From contig SCNI01000028.1 in assembly GCA_005502775.1 (NCBI GenBank), positions 1-51,501 on the forward strand: a stretch of 51,501 bases of DNA, in the 5' to 3' direction. Source of the DNA: Microbacteriaceae bacterium 3FA27C10 (GTDB lineage: Bacteria; Actinomycetota; Actinomycetes; Actinomycetales; Microbacteriaceae). Below the pieces are notes generated by a model. That model was not told the DNA's origin, ran no database searches, and was given only the letters and a program-made list of their open reading frames with translations. A program made the position numbers and the translations under genes. Position 1 is the stretch's first letter. Every line of letters begins with the position of its first letter. Positions 1 through 7,153 of this stretch are shown here, piece by piece.

Positions 1-2
1 CC

Positions 3-220
3 CCACCTCCACCCCCCACCTCGACGGAGCGCGCCGAGTACGAAGCCGAGAGCGCCGTGCTCGCCGGCACCGGCACGGCCACACCGCTGTCGCGGATCGG
101 TGGCGTCGACCGCTACGCGGCCTCGCGGGCCATCACGGCGCGCTCGGCGCCACGAAGGTCACCCTCCTGGGCGGCCCGAACACTCTGGCGGAGGGGACGG
201 AAGCCCTCGCCGCCTGCCGC
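3..220 (+). pseudogene. Decayed cell-wall-binding repeat 2 (CWB2) fragment
   Basis: Seen: one frame reads a Pro/Thr-rich stretch and then LSRIGGVDRYAASRAI, the typical start of a CWB2 repeat. A second frame, beginning near position 143, reads LGATKVTLLGGPNTLAEGTE, the typical end of the same repeat. The roughly 45 residues that normally lie between them (the FPDALS region) are absent, and the two halves are out of frame. Known: CWB2 repeats anchor secreted proteins to the wall by binding anionic polymers. Inference: this is the deleted and frameshifted 3' end of a surface-protein gene that starts outside the window. Intact CWB2 repeats occur at 40.9-41.8 kb in this window. A sequencing error could explain the frameshift but not the missing middle. 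Confidence 0.6.
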
Positions 221-279
221 TGGCCGCAGCGCGCGGCGTCCCGCGTCTCAGGACCGGTCGCGATGCGGCCCGGGTGGGC

Positions 280-291
280 TAGGCTGGGGGC
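280..291 (+). promoter_or_regulatory. -10 element for the leaderless cysteine leader ORF
   Basis: TAGGCT at 280-285 is followed by six bases and then the GTG at 292. TANNNT plus 6-7 bases plus ATG/GTG recurs in front of several genes in this window. It fits transcription starting at the first base of the start codon. No clear -35 is visible. Confidence 0.55.
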
Positions 292-321
292 GTGTTCGTG
301 AATCCCTGTTGTCGCCGCTAG
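292..321 (+). CDS. Putative cysteine-sensing leader peptide MFVNPCCRR
   Basis: A nine-codon ORF starts with GTG immediately after a -10-like TAGGCT and reads M-F-V-N-P-C-C-R-R-stop. It has no Shine-Dalgarno, which suits leaderless translation. Two adjacent Cys codons sit just before the stop. The stop lies 112 bases upstream of the cystathionine beta-synthase start. Known: in mycobacteria, leaderless upstream ORFs carrying consecutive Cys codons attenuate downstream cysteine genes according to cysteinyl-tRNA charging. Inference: the same logic here would raise cbs-metB expression when cysteine is short. The anti-Shine-Dalgarno structure that such control needs was not resolved by eye, so the mechanism is unproven. 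Confidence 0.6.
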   Translation: MFVNPCCRR

Positions 322-433
322 AGCGACCTTCTCCCTCACCAGTCGGATTCGCCACGCCCCAGCCGCCGCTCACGCAGCGCGCCGTGCGACACAGGCACGT
401 GATCGCTGCGGGCCCCAGTCAAGGACACAAGAC

Positions 434-1801
434 ATGAAGTACGCGAACAGCGTCATCGACCTCGTCGGCAACACCCCGCTCGTCAAGCTCAACAGCGTGA
501 CCGACGGCATCCAGGCCACGGTCCTCGCCAAGATCGAATACCTGAACCCCGGTGGCTCGTCGAAAGACCGCATCGCCACCAACATCATCGACGCGGCCGA
601 GCGCGAGGGCCTCTTGAAGCCCGGCGGCACGATCGTGGAGCCCACCTCGGGCAACACCGGCATCGGCCTCGCCCTCGTGGCGCAGCAGCGCGGCTACCGC
701 TGCATCTTCGTGCTGCCCGACAAGGTGGGCGAGGACAAGCGCAACGTTCTCACGGCCTACGGCGCCGAGATCGTCGTGACGCCCACCGCCGTGGCTCCCG
801 AAGACCCCGACTCCTACTACTCGGTCTCCGACCGGCTGGCGCGCGAGATCCCGGGCGCCTTCAAGCCGAACCAGTACTCCAACCCCAACGGCCCGCTCAG
901 CCACTACCAGACCACCGGCCCCGAGATCTGGCGTGACACCGAGGGCCTCATCACCCACTTCGTGGCGGGCGTCGGCACCGGCGGCACCATCAGCGGAACC
1001 GGCAAGTACCTCAAGGAGGTCTCCGACGGAGCCGTGCAGGTGATCGGCGCCGACCCCGAGGGCTCGGTCTACTCCGGCGGAACCGGCCGCCCCTACCTCG
1101 TGGAGGGCGTGGGCGAGGACTTCTGGCCCACCGCGTACGACCCCACCGTGGTCGACGAGATCATCGCCTCGACCGACGCCGAGTCGTTCGAGATGACCCG
1201 GCGGCTCGCCCGCGAAGAGGGCCTGCTGGTCGGCGGCTCGAGCGGCCTCGCCGTCTCCGTGGCCCTGAAGGCCGCCCGCGACCTCCCGGCCGACGCGGTG
1301 GTCGTGGTACTCCTCCCCGACGGCGGCCGCGGCTACCTCGGCAAGATCTTCAACGACAAATGGATGCGCTCCTACGGCTTCGCCTCCGAGAGCGAGGGGT
1401 CGACGGTGCGCGAGCTGCTCGGCGGCAAGAACGGCGGCCTTCCCGCCCTCGTGCACGTGCATCCGAGCGACACCGTTCACGACGCCATCGGCATCATGAC
1501 GGAGTACGGCGTCTCGCAGGTGCCCGTGCTCTCGGCCGAGCCGCCCGTGGTGATGGGCGAGGTGATCGGCTCGCTCGACGAGCAGACGCTGCTCGACCAG
1601 GTGTTCGGCGGCCGCGCCGCCATGACCGACAAGGTCGGCGACTTCGTCGCGCCCGCCCTGCCGCTGATCGGCATCAACGAGCCGGTGTCGGCGGCCCGCC
1701 AGGCCCTCACGACGGCGCCCGCGTTGCTCGTCTCCGACGACGGCAAGCCCGTCACCGTCATCACCCGTCAAGACCTCCTCACCTTCCTCAGCGAAGCGTG
1801 A
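434..1801 (+). CDS. cbs: Cystathionine beta-synthase
   Basis: A 455-residue PLP enzyme that joins serine (or O-acetylserine) and homocysteine into cystathionine in the cytoplasm. The N-terminal fold-type II domain shows the PLP lysine in GGSSKDR (K44) and the phosphate-gripping TSGNTG loop (71-76). Residues about 315-455 form two CBS domains, seen in VHPSDTVHDAIGIMTEYGVSQVPV and the terminal ITRQDLL region; these are usually regulatory. Length suits actinobacterial CBS rather than the shorter cysteine synthases. AAGGA eight bases before ATG supports the start. It lies behind the cysteine leader peptide and 26 bases ahead of metB, so the pair is probably an operon serving transsulfuration. Cysteine synthase activity cannot be excluded. 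Confidence 0.93.
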   Translation: MKYANSVIDLVGNTPLVKLNSVTDGIQATVLAKIEYLNPGGSSKDRIATNIIDAAEREGLLKPGGTIVEPTSGNTGIGLALVAQQRGYRCIFVLPDKVGEDKRNVLTAYGAEIVVTPTAVAPEDPDSYYSVSDRLAREIPGAFKPNQYSNPNGPLSHYQTTGPEIWRDTEGLITHFVAGVGTGGTISGTGKYLKEVSDGAVQVIGADPEGSVYSGGTGRPYLVEGVGEDFWPTAYDPTVVDEIIASTDAESFEMTRRLAREEGLLVGGSSGLAVSVALKAARDLPADAVVVVLLPDGGRGYLGKIFNDKWMRSYGFASESEGSTVRELLGGKNGGLPALVHVHPSDTVHDAIGIMTEYGVSQVPVLSAEPPVVMGEVIGSLDEQTLLDQVFGGRAAMTDKVGDFVAPALPLIGINEPVSAARQALTTAPALLVSDDGKPVTVITRQDLLTFLSEA

Positions 1802-1827
1802 CTCCCGACCTCACGAAAGACACGATC

Positions 1828-2988
1828 ATGGCTTCCAAGAAGAACGAGAGCTTCGAGACCCGCGCCATCCACGCCGGCCAGGAGTTCGACCCCACCACGG
1901 GCGCGATCATCCCGCCCGTCTACCTCACCAGCACCTTCGTGCAGGACGGCATCGGCGGCTTCCGCGGAGGCTACGAGTACGCGCGCGGCGGCAACCCGAC
2001 CCGCACCTCGCTCGAGACGCTGATCGCCTCGCTCGAGGGCGCCAAGCACGGCCTCTCCTTCGCCTCCGGCCTCGCGGCCGAGGATGCGCTGCTGCGGGCC
2101 GTGCTCGAACCGGGCGACCGCATCGTGCTCGGCAACGACGTCTACGGCGGAACCCATCGCCTGATCAATCGCATCCACGGCAAGTGGGGCGTCGAGAACG
2201 TCGTGGTCGAGATGGGCGACCTCTCCGCGGTGGCGAAGGCCGTCGCCGGCGGCAAGACCAAGCTGCTCTGGCTCGAGACCCCTTCGAACCCGCTGATGAA
2301 GATCAGCGACGTGGCCGAGCTGGCCGAGATCGGCCACGCGGCCGGCGCCCTCGTGGTGGTGGACAACACCTTCGCCTCGCCCTACCTGCAGCAGCCGCTC
2401 TCGCTGGGCGCCGATATCGTGGTGCACTCCACCACGAAGTACCTCGGCGGCCACTCCGATGTGCTCGGCGGCGCCGTGGTGCTGAACGACGACGCGCTCG
2501 AGGAGAAGGTGCGCTTTCTGCAGTTCGCCTCCGGCGGCGTCTCGGGGCCGATGGATGCGTGGCTCACCGTGCGCGGCATCAAGACCCTCGCCGTGCGCAT
2601 GGACCGGCACTCGAGCAACGCGCAGACGATCGCCGAGCACCTCGTGGGCCACCCGGCGCTCGACGCCGTCTACTACCCGGGCCTGCCCACGCATCCGGGC
2701 CACGAGCTCGCGAAGCGTCAGATGAAGTCGTTCGGCGGCATGATCTCGCTCGCTTTGAAGGGCGGACCGAAGGCGGCCCGCAAGTTCGCGGAGTCGACGC
2801 AGCTGTTCCAGCTCGCCGAGTCGCTCGGCGGGGTCGAGTCGCTCATCGGCTACCCCTCGGAGATGACCCACGCCTCCGTGAAGGGAACGCCGCTCGAGGT
2901 GCCGGAGAACGTCATCCGCCTCTCCGTGGGCATCGAAGCGGTCGACGACCTGCTCGCCGACCTCGAGCGAGCACTGCCGCGCAAGTAG
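1828..2988 (+). CDS. metB: Cystathionine gamma-synthase / gamma-lyase family PLP enzyme
   Basis: A 386-residue Cys/Met-metabolism PLP enzyme. The fold-type I signature is clear: YARGGNPTRTSLE near 51-64, the cofactor aspartate in VVVDNTFASPYLQQP (177-190), and the PLP lysine in HSTTKYLGGHSD (K204). Known: members make cystathionine from activated homoserine and cysteine, or cleave cystathionine to cysteine; sequence alone does not separate the two. Adjacency to cbs is also seen in mycobacteria, where this gene is called metB. The cysteine leader upstream would make most sense if the pair yields cysteine, so a gamma-lyase role should be kept open. The ATG at 1828 is chosen because the conserved family region starts about 10 residues later. 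Confidence 0.9.
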   Translation: MASKKNESFETRAIHAGQEFDPTTGAIIPPVYLTSTFVQDGIGGFRGGYEYARGGNPTRTSLETLIASLEGAKHGLSFASGLAAEDALLRAVLEPGDRIVLGNDVYGGTHRLINRIHGKWGVENVVVEMGDLSAVAKAVAGGKTKLLWLETPSNPLMKISDVAELAEIGHAAGALVVVDNTFASPYLQQPLSLGADIVVHSTTKYLGGHSDVLGGAVVLNDDALEEKVRFLQFASGGVSGPMDAWLTVRGIKTLAVRMDRHSSNAQTIAEHLVGHPALDAVYYPGLPTHPGHELAKRQMKSFGGMISLALKGGPKAARKFAESTQLFQLAESLGGVESLIGYPSEMTHASVKGTPLEVPENVIRLSVGIEAVDDLLADLERALPRK

Positions 2989-3117
2989 CGGAGCAGGCAT
3001 GACCACCCGCGCTCTCGGCCCTCGGGGTCTGGAGCCTGGCCGCGGGCCATCGTGCTGCTCGCCGAGGCGGTGCTCGCGCTCGCGGTGATCGGACTAGAGC
3101 TGCTCGCGCACGGCTGA
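2989..3117 (+). pseudogene. Possible remnant of a small membrane protein
   Basis: Between metB and the convergent MFS gene one frame reads WPRAIVLLAEAVLALAVIGL followed by ELLAHG and a stop at 3115-3117. This looks like a single hydrophobic helix. An ATG at 2999 opens a different frame. The arrangement would suit a frameshifted, truncated membrane-protein gene, but the stretch is short and overlaps the 3' end of the MFS gene on the other strand. Chance is a real alternative. Confidence 0.2.
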
Positions 3118-4371
3118 GTTCTGCTCGGGCGCCGGGGATTCGCCGTCCTCCGAGGGCAGCGGCTGCTGGATGCGCGCGGCGGCGATCGCCGCACGCCCCG
3201 ACGGCAATGCGATGGCGACCGTGATCACGAGCACGGTCGCGATGCCCGCGAGCACGAGCAGCAGCTGCACGCTCACGACGTCGGCCAGCGGCCCGAACAC
3301 GGTCATGCCGATGGGGGTCGCGAGCGCCATCACGATGCTCACGTAGCTGAACACGCGGCCGTGCATCTCGGGCTGCACGGTCTCCTGCACGAGCGTCATG
3401 AACGGCGTGGAGAACAGCGGAACCAGCAATCCGAACGCGAACATGAAGGCGTAGAACACCACGAGGTTCGGGCTCAGGCCGAGGCCCACGGTGAACACGG
3501 CGAAGCCGAAGGTGGACACCAGGATGAGACCGATGCGGCTGCTCTTGGCCAGCACGGTCGACACGAGCACCCCGCCGAGCAGCATGCCCGCGCTGAAGGC
3601 GAGTTCGAGAACGGTCACCATCCACACCTCGGGCCCGAAGGTGCGCGCCACCATGAGCGGGGTGATGAAGGAGGGCGCCACGGTGAGCAGGAACAGGATG
3701 GCGAAGACCACCAGCAGCCAGCGCACCACCCGATGGCCGCCGATGTAGCGCATCCCGGCGGCGAGGTCGGCGAAGTAGCCACTGGTCCTCTCCGAGACGG
3801 CGGCGAGCGTGGGCACGCGAACCACGAGCATCAGACCGATGCCGATGGCGGCCGTCACCACGTCGATGAAGAACACCGGCACGATGCCGAAGAGACCGAA
3901 CACGGCTCCGGCCGCCGCGGGGGCGAGCAGGGCCATCGCCGACTGCACCGTCTGGTACATGCCGTTCACCCGCATGAGCTGATCGGGCGGGGCGATCTGC
4001 GGGATCATCGCCTGCACCGCGGGGGACTGGAAGCCCGCACCCACCGAGCGTACGCCGACCGCGAGGAGGATGATCCAGAGCTCGGTCACCCCGCTCAGCA
4101 TCAGGAGTGCGAGAGCGAGCGTCACGATCGCGATCGTGCCGTCGGACACGATCACCAGCACCTTGCGGTTCATGCGGTCGGCGAGCGTGCCGCCGAAGAT
4201 CGACACGATGCCCTGCGGGGCGAAGGCGGCGAGGGCGTAGAGGGCCACGGCGAAGCCCGACTTGGTCTCGAAGGTCACCCACCACATCACGGCGTACTGC
4301 ACGACCATCGAGCCGAAGAGCGAGATGGTCTGGCCCGTCAGGAAGAGGCCCGCGTTGCGCTTCCAGTGCAC
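3094..4371 (-). CDS. MFS exporter (macrolide-efflux-like)
   Basis: A 425-residue membrane protein with about 12 hydrophobic segments. The N-terminal FLTGQTISLFGSMVVQYAVM and the loop GGTLADRMNRKVLV match the MFS subgroup that includes MefE-like exporters. Likely role: proton-driven export of a drug or metabolite across the cytoplasmic membrane; substrate unknown. The GTG at 4371 is preferred over an in-frame GTG at 4419 because AGAGG lies six bases before it. The longer version would also run through a palindromic operator at 4401-4423. Single gene, convergent with metB. The C-terminal tail is hydrophilic. Confidence 0.85.
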   Translation of the reverse strand: MHWKRNAGLFLTGQTISLFGSMVVQYAVMWWVTFETKSGFAVALYALAAFAPQGIVSIFGGTLADRMNRKVLVIVSDGTIAIVTLALALLMLSGVTELWIILLAVGVRSVGAGFQSPAVQAMIPQIAPPDQLMRVNGMYQTVQSAMALLAPAAAGAVFGLFGIVPVFFIDVVTAAIGIGLMLVVRVPTLAAVSERTSGYFADLAAGMRYIGGHRVVRWLLVVFAILFLLTVAPSFITPLMVARTFGPEVWMVTVLELAFSAGMLLGGVLVSTVLAKSSRIGLILVSTFGFAVFTVGLGLSPNLVVFYAFMFAFGLLVPLFSTPFMTLVQETVQPEMHGRVFSYVSIVMALATPIGMTVFGPLADVVSVQLLLVLAGIATVLVITVAIALPSGRAAIAAARIQQPLPSEDGESPAPEQNSAVREQL

Positions 4372-4400
4372 AGGAATCCTCTCTGGTGATCGCCGGGCGG

Positions 4401-4423
4401 GGATGTGAACAGCGTACACATCC
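4401..4423 (-). promoter_or_regulatory. Palindromic operator and -10 of the MFS exporter
   Basis: GGATGTG at 4401-4407 and CACATCC at 4417-4423 are perfect inverted arms nine bases apart, and near-symmetry continues inward. On the minus strand TACGCT (4416-4411) inside the palindrome looks like a -10. A repressor bound here would block the promoter. No regulator gene is adjacent. Confidence 0.5.
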
Positions 4424-4453
4424 TGGGAGGGGTGGTCGAGGTCGGGTCGTCGC

Positions 4454-4774
4454 TCAGTGGCCGGAGCCGAGCTCCACGAGGAGCACGCCCAGCATGATGA
4501 GGGCGATCCCGCCCGCCATCAGCCGGGTGAACGGCTCCGTGAAGAACACCCGGCTGAGCACGGCGGTGAGCGCCACCCCGACCGCGGCCCAGATGCCGTA
4601 GGCCACGCCGAGTGGGAGCCCGGCCCCGAGAGCGAGCGAGAGCAGGGCGAAGGCGGCGAGGTAGCCGGCCGCCACCGGAACATACCAGAGCTTCGAGCCG
4701 TGCACGGAGGCGCGAAGCGACAGGGTGGCCGTGACCTCGGTGAGGATGGCGCCGGCGAGCAGGAGCCAGGCCAT
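4454..4774 (-). CDS. Small multidrug resistance (SMR) protein, second of a pair
   Basis: A 106-residue, four-helix SMR transporter. The family hallmark glutamate in helix 1 is present in MAWLLLAGAILTEVTATLSL (E13), and GVAYGIWAAVGVALTAV matches the conserved GxAYxxWxG region of helix 3. Known: SMR proteins work as antiparallel dimers exchanging protons for cationic compounds, and some need two different subunits. Its ATG overlaps the stop of the upstream SMR gene by one base (TGATG), so translation is probably coupled and a heterodimer is likely. Cation specificity (biocide, guanidinium, polyamine) cannot be read from the sequence. Confidence 0.88.
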   Translation of the reverse strand: MAWLLLAGAILTEVTATLSLRASVHGSKLWYVPVAAGYLAAFALLSLALGAGLPLGVAYGIWAAVGVALTAVLSRVFFTEPFTRLMAGGIALIMLGVLLVELGSGH

Positions 4775-5169
4775 CAGAGGGCCCCGGTCTCGCTCGGAGG
4801 GGCTTCGGCCTCGGAAGCCGCCGTCTGCGCGGCGCGCCGCGCCGCGAGCGCGCGCTGCGAGCCGAGCTCGACGCACAGCACCCCGCCGATGATCACCAGG
4901 ATGCCGAGCATCATCAACGGAGTCAGCGGCTCGCCGAAGATCGCGGCGGCGAGCACCGCGGTCAGCGCCACGCCGAGCGCGCCCCAGATGCCGTAGGCGA
5001 CCCCGAGCGACATGCCCGCGCGCAGCACGAGTGACAGGAACAGGAAGGCGGCGAGGTAGCCCGCCACCACGAGCGCGTACCAGACGGGATGCTCGAGGGC
5101 CGCCTTGAGCGAGAGTGACGCGGTGACCTCGCTCGCGATGGCGCCGGCGAGCAGGAGCCAGGAAGTCAT
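4774..5169 (-). CDS. Small multidrug resistance (SMR) protein, first of a pair
   Basis: A 131-residue SMR transporter. It shares the helix-1 glutamate (WLLLAGAIASEVTASLSLKA, E14) and the GVAYGIWGALGVALTAVLAA helix with its neighbour, but carries an extra hydrophilic C-terminal tail of about 25 residues rich in Ala, Glu and Arg. It starts 9 bases after the EamA stop and overlaps the next SMR gene. Unequal partners with one tailed subunit recall paired SMR systems such as EbrAB and YkkCD. Probably transcribed from the EamA promoter under MarR control. Confidence 0.88.
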   Translation of the reverse strand: MTSWLLLAGAIASEVTASLSLKAALEHPVWYALVVAGYLAAFLFLSLVLRAGMSLGVAYGIWGALGVALTAVLAAAIFGEPLTPLMMLGILVIIGGVLCVELGSQRALAARRAAQTAASEAEAPPSETGAL

Positions 5170-5178
5170 GGCTCGAAT

Positions 5179-6108
5179 CTATCCTGCGGTGCGCACCGTC
5201 CTCTCCGCGCGCGGGCCGGCGCAGGCGCGGGTGCGAGCCCGGCCGAGCATCACGCCGCCGAGCACGAGCGCGGTGCCCAGGGCCTGCGCCGGGCCGAAGA
5301 CCTCGCCGGCCACGAGGGTGCCGAGCAGCACCCCGGTCACCGGGTTGAGCAGGCCGATCAGCCCGACCGTGGAGGCCGGCAGGTGGCGCAGGCCGGAGAA
5401 CCAGGCGACGAAGGCGAGCGCGGTCGCGACCACGGTGACGTAGGCGAAGCCGGCGACGGCGGGCGCATCCAGCGCAGGAGGAGCGCCCTCGACGAGGGCG
5501 GCGAACGGCAGCAGGAGCAGGCCGCCGGCCACGAGCTGCCACGAGGTGGTGGCGAGGGTGCTCTCACGGCCGGTGCTCCACTTCTTGGACAGCACGAAGC
5601 CCAGCGAGGAGAGCAGCATCGCCGCGAGGGAGGCGAGCACGCCGAGGGGCCGGATGCCGGCATCCGCGCCGGCGCTGCCGCCTCCGCCGAGCAGCATGAC
5701 GCACACCCCGCCGAAGCCGAGGGCAGCACCGGCGATCGCGAAGCCGCCGGGCCGCTCCGCCAGCAGCGGCCACGCGAGGAGCATCAGCGCGGCCGCCGAG
5801 CTCGCCATGATGGTCGAGGCCACGCTCGAGGGCAGAAGCTGTGAGGCCAGGTAGATCAGCACGAAGAACGCGCTCACGTTCAGTGCGCCGAGCACGAGCG
5901 ACTTCCACCACCACGCCCCGCGGGGCCGCGAGCGTGCCACGGCGACGAGCAGGATGCCCGCGGGCAGCGCCCGGAGGGCGGCGCCCCAGAGTGGATGGTC
6001 CAGTGGCAGGAACTGGCGGGTGACGAAGTAGTTCGAGCCCCAGGCGATCGGTGCGATCGCCGTGACCAGCAGCCAGGGCCAGGTGCGCCGGGCACGAATA
6101 GTTTCCAT
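5179..6108 (-). CDS. EamA/DMT-family transporter
   Basis: A 309-residue drug/metabolite transporter with ten predicted helices in two EamA repeats. The first begins WPWLLVTAIAPIAWGSNYFV and the second ends GVLLGTLVAGEVFGPAQALGTALVLGG, a typical EamA closing segment. Likely exports a metabolite or toxic compound; substrate unknown. The ATG at 6108 is chosen because a -10 (TATAGT) lies seven bases upstream, so an upstream in-frame start at 6279 cannot be used. This implies a leaderless mRNA. First gene of the eamA-smr-smr operon, divergent from the MarR gene 40 bases away and sharing its palindromic control region. Confidence 0.87.
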   Translation of the reverse strand: METIRARRTWPWLLVTAIAPIAWGSNYFVTRQFLPLDHPLWGAALRALPAGILLVAVARSRPRGAWWWKSLVLGALNVSAFFVLIYLASQLLPSSVASTIMASSAAALMLLAWPLLAERPGGFAIAGAALGFGGVCVMLLGGGGSAGADAGIRPLGVLASLAAMLLSSLGFVLSKKWSTGRESTLATTSWQLVAGGLLLLPFAALVEGAPPALDAPAVAGFAYVTVVATALAFVAWFSGLRHLPASTVGLIGLLNPVTGVLLGTLVAGEVFGPAQALGTALVLGGVMLGRARTRACAGPRAERTVRTAG

Positions 6109-6141
6109 GGAAGTTACTATAACTTCCGAGGAAGCTATAGT
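6098..6141. promoter_or_regulatory. Symmetrical divergent promoter/operator of eamA and marR
   Basis: Bases 6098-6138 form a near-perfect dyad centred on 6118. ATAG (6098-6101) mirrors CTAT (6135-6138), two TTCCNNGGAA boxes lie at 6103-6112 and 6124-6133, and AGTTA/TAACT flank the centre. TATAGT occurs on both strands (minus 6121-6116, plus 6136-6141), each exactly seven bases before the divergent ATG. A MarR dimer on either box would cover both promoters and the eamA start codon. Confidence 0.75.
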
Positions 6142-6148
6142 CGAGATC

Positions 6149-6643
6149 ATGGAGAACGCCGACCACGTCGCCCGCATCCAGGAGGAGTGGCGCCGCGAGC
6201 GCCCCGAGCTCGATGTGTCGCCGCAGGGCGTCATCGGCCGGCTGCACCGGCTGGCCGGGCACCTCACCGGTGAGCTCACCGCGGTCTACGCCCGGCACGG
6301 CCTCGGCGAGGGCGAGTTCGACGTGCTCGCCACGCTCCGGCGCTCCGGGCCGCCCTACGAGCGGGCGCCGGGCGAGCTCGCCGAACACACCATGGTCACC
6401 ACCGGGGCCGTCACCAAGCGCCTCGACCGGCTCGTGGATGCGGGGCTCGTGACCCGCAGACCGGCCGGTGGCGACGGCCGGCGCCGGGTCGTGGCCCTCA
6501 CGCCGAAGGGCGTGGAACTCATCGACGCGGCCTTCGCCGAGCACATGGCGAACGAGCGGCGGCTCGTGGACCAGCTGAGCGCAGCCGACCGGGCCGCCCT
6601 CGAACGCATCCTCACCGGCTGGCTCGCCGCGTTCGAGGGCTGA
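6149..6643 (+). CDS. MarR-family transcriptional repressor
   Basis: A 164-residue winged-helix regulator. The recognition region GELAEHTMVTTGAVTKRLDRLVDAGLVTRRP and the wing GDGRRRVVALTPKGVELID are standard MarR features in residues about 70-130. It probably represses the divergent eamA-smr-smr efflux operon and itself through the shared 41-base palindrome, releasing DNA when a ligand binds. The ATG at 6149 follows a TATAGT -10 by seven bases, consistent with a leaderless transcript; no Shine-Dalgarno is visible. Ligand unknown. Confidence 0.88.
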   Translation: MENADHVARIQEEWRRERPELDVSPQGVIGRLHRLAGHLTGELTAVYARHGLGEGEFDVLATLRRSGPPYERAPGELAEHTMVTTGAVTKRLDRLVDAGLVTRRPAGGDGRRRVVALTPKGVELIDAAFAEHMANERRLVDQLSAADRAALERILTGWLAAFEG

Positions 6644-6655
6644 CGGCCCGCCCGG

Positions 6656-7153
6656 TCACTCCTCGAGTTCGCGGAGGTGGCGATACTTGCCCTTGAAGTA
6701 GAGCAGCGGCTCCTCCTTGTGCCAGGAGGCGGGGCTCATCTCGTTGACCTGGCCGATGACGATGTAGTGGTCGCCCGCTTCGTACTCGGCCCAGATGTCG
6801 CAGTCGAGCCACATCAGGGTGCCGTCGATGACGGGGTTGCCGGCATCCGTCGGAGTCCAGTCGATTCCCGCCCACTTGTCGGTGCCCTTGCGGGCGAACT
6901 GGTTCGACACGGTGTGCTGGTCGTGGGCGAGCACGTTGACGGCGAACCTGCCGGTCTCGCGCACCCGCGGGTAGGTGGTGGAGTTCGTCATCACGCTGAA
7001 CGACACGAGCGGCGGCTCGGTGGAGACGGAGTAGAACGACTGGCAGGTGAAGCCGATTGGTCCGTCGTCGTCGACGCCGCTGATGATGGTGATGCCGGAG
7101 GCGTAGTGTCCCAGCGTGTCGCGGAAGACCCGCGGATCCAGCGCGATCGTCAC
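6656..7153 (-). CDS. Flavin reductase domain (FMN-binding split barrel) protein
   Basis: A 165-residue protein of the flavin-reductase-like family (HpaC/DIM6-NTAB type). FRDTLGHYASGITIISG, FTCQSFYSVSTEPPLVSFSV and RFAVNVLAHDQ are family blocks. Known: such enzymes use NAD(P)H to reduce FMN or FAD for a partner monooxygenase. Its start overlaps the end of the upstream FMN reductase gene by four bases, so the two are translationally coupled. No monooxygenase lies next to them, so the partner is unknown. Confidence 0.82.
   Translation of the reverse strand: MTIALDPRVFRDTLGHYASGITIISGVDDDGPIGFTCQSFYSVSTEPPLVSFSVMTNSTTYPRVRETGRFAVNVLAHDQHTVSNQFARKGTDKWAGIDWTPTDAGNPVIDGTLMWLDCDIWAEYEAGDHYIVIGQVNEMSPASWHKEEPLLYFKGKYRHLRELEE

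Noticed and set aside
6109-6279. Upstream extension of the EamA gene to 6279
   Set aside because: The extension would cross the MarR gene start and the shared operator, and its translation is Ser/Arg-rich with no membrane character.
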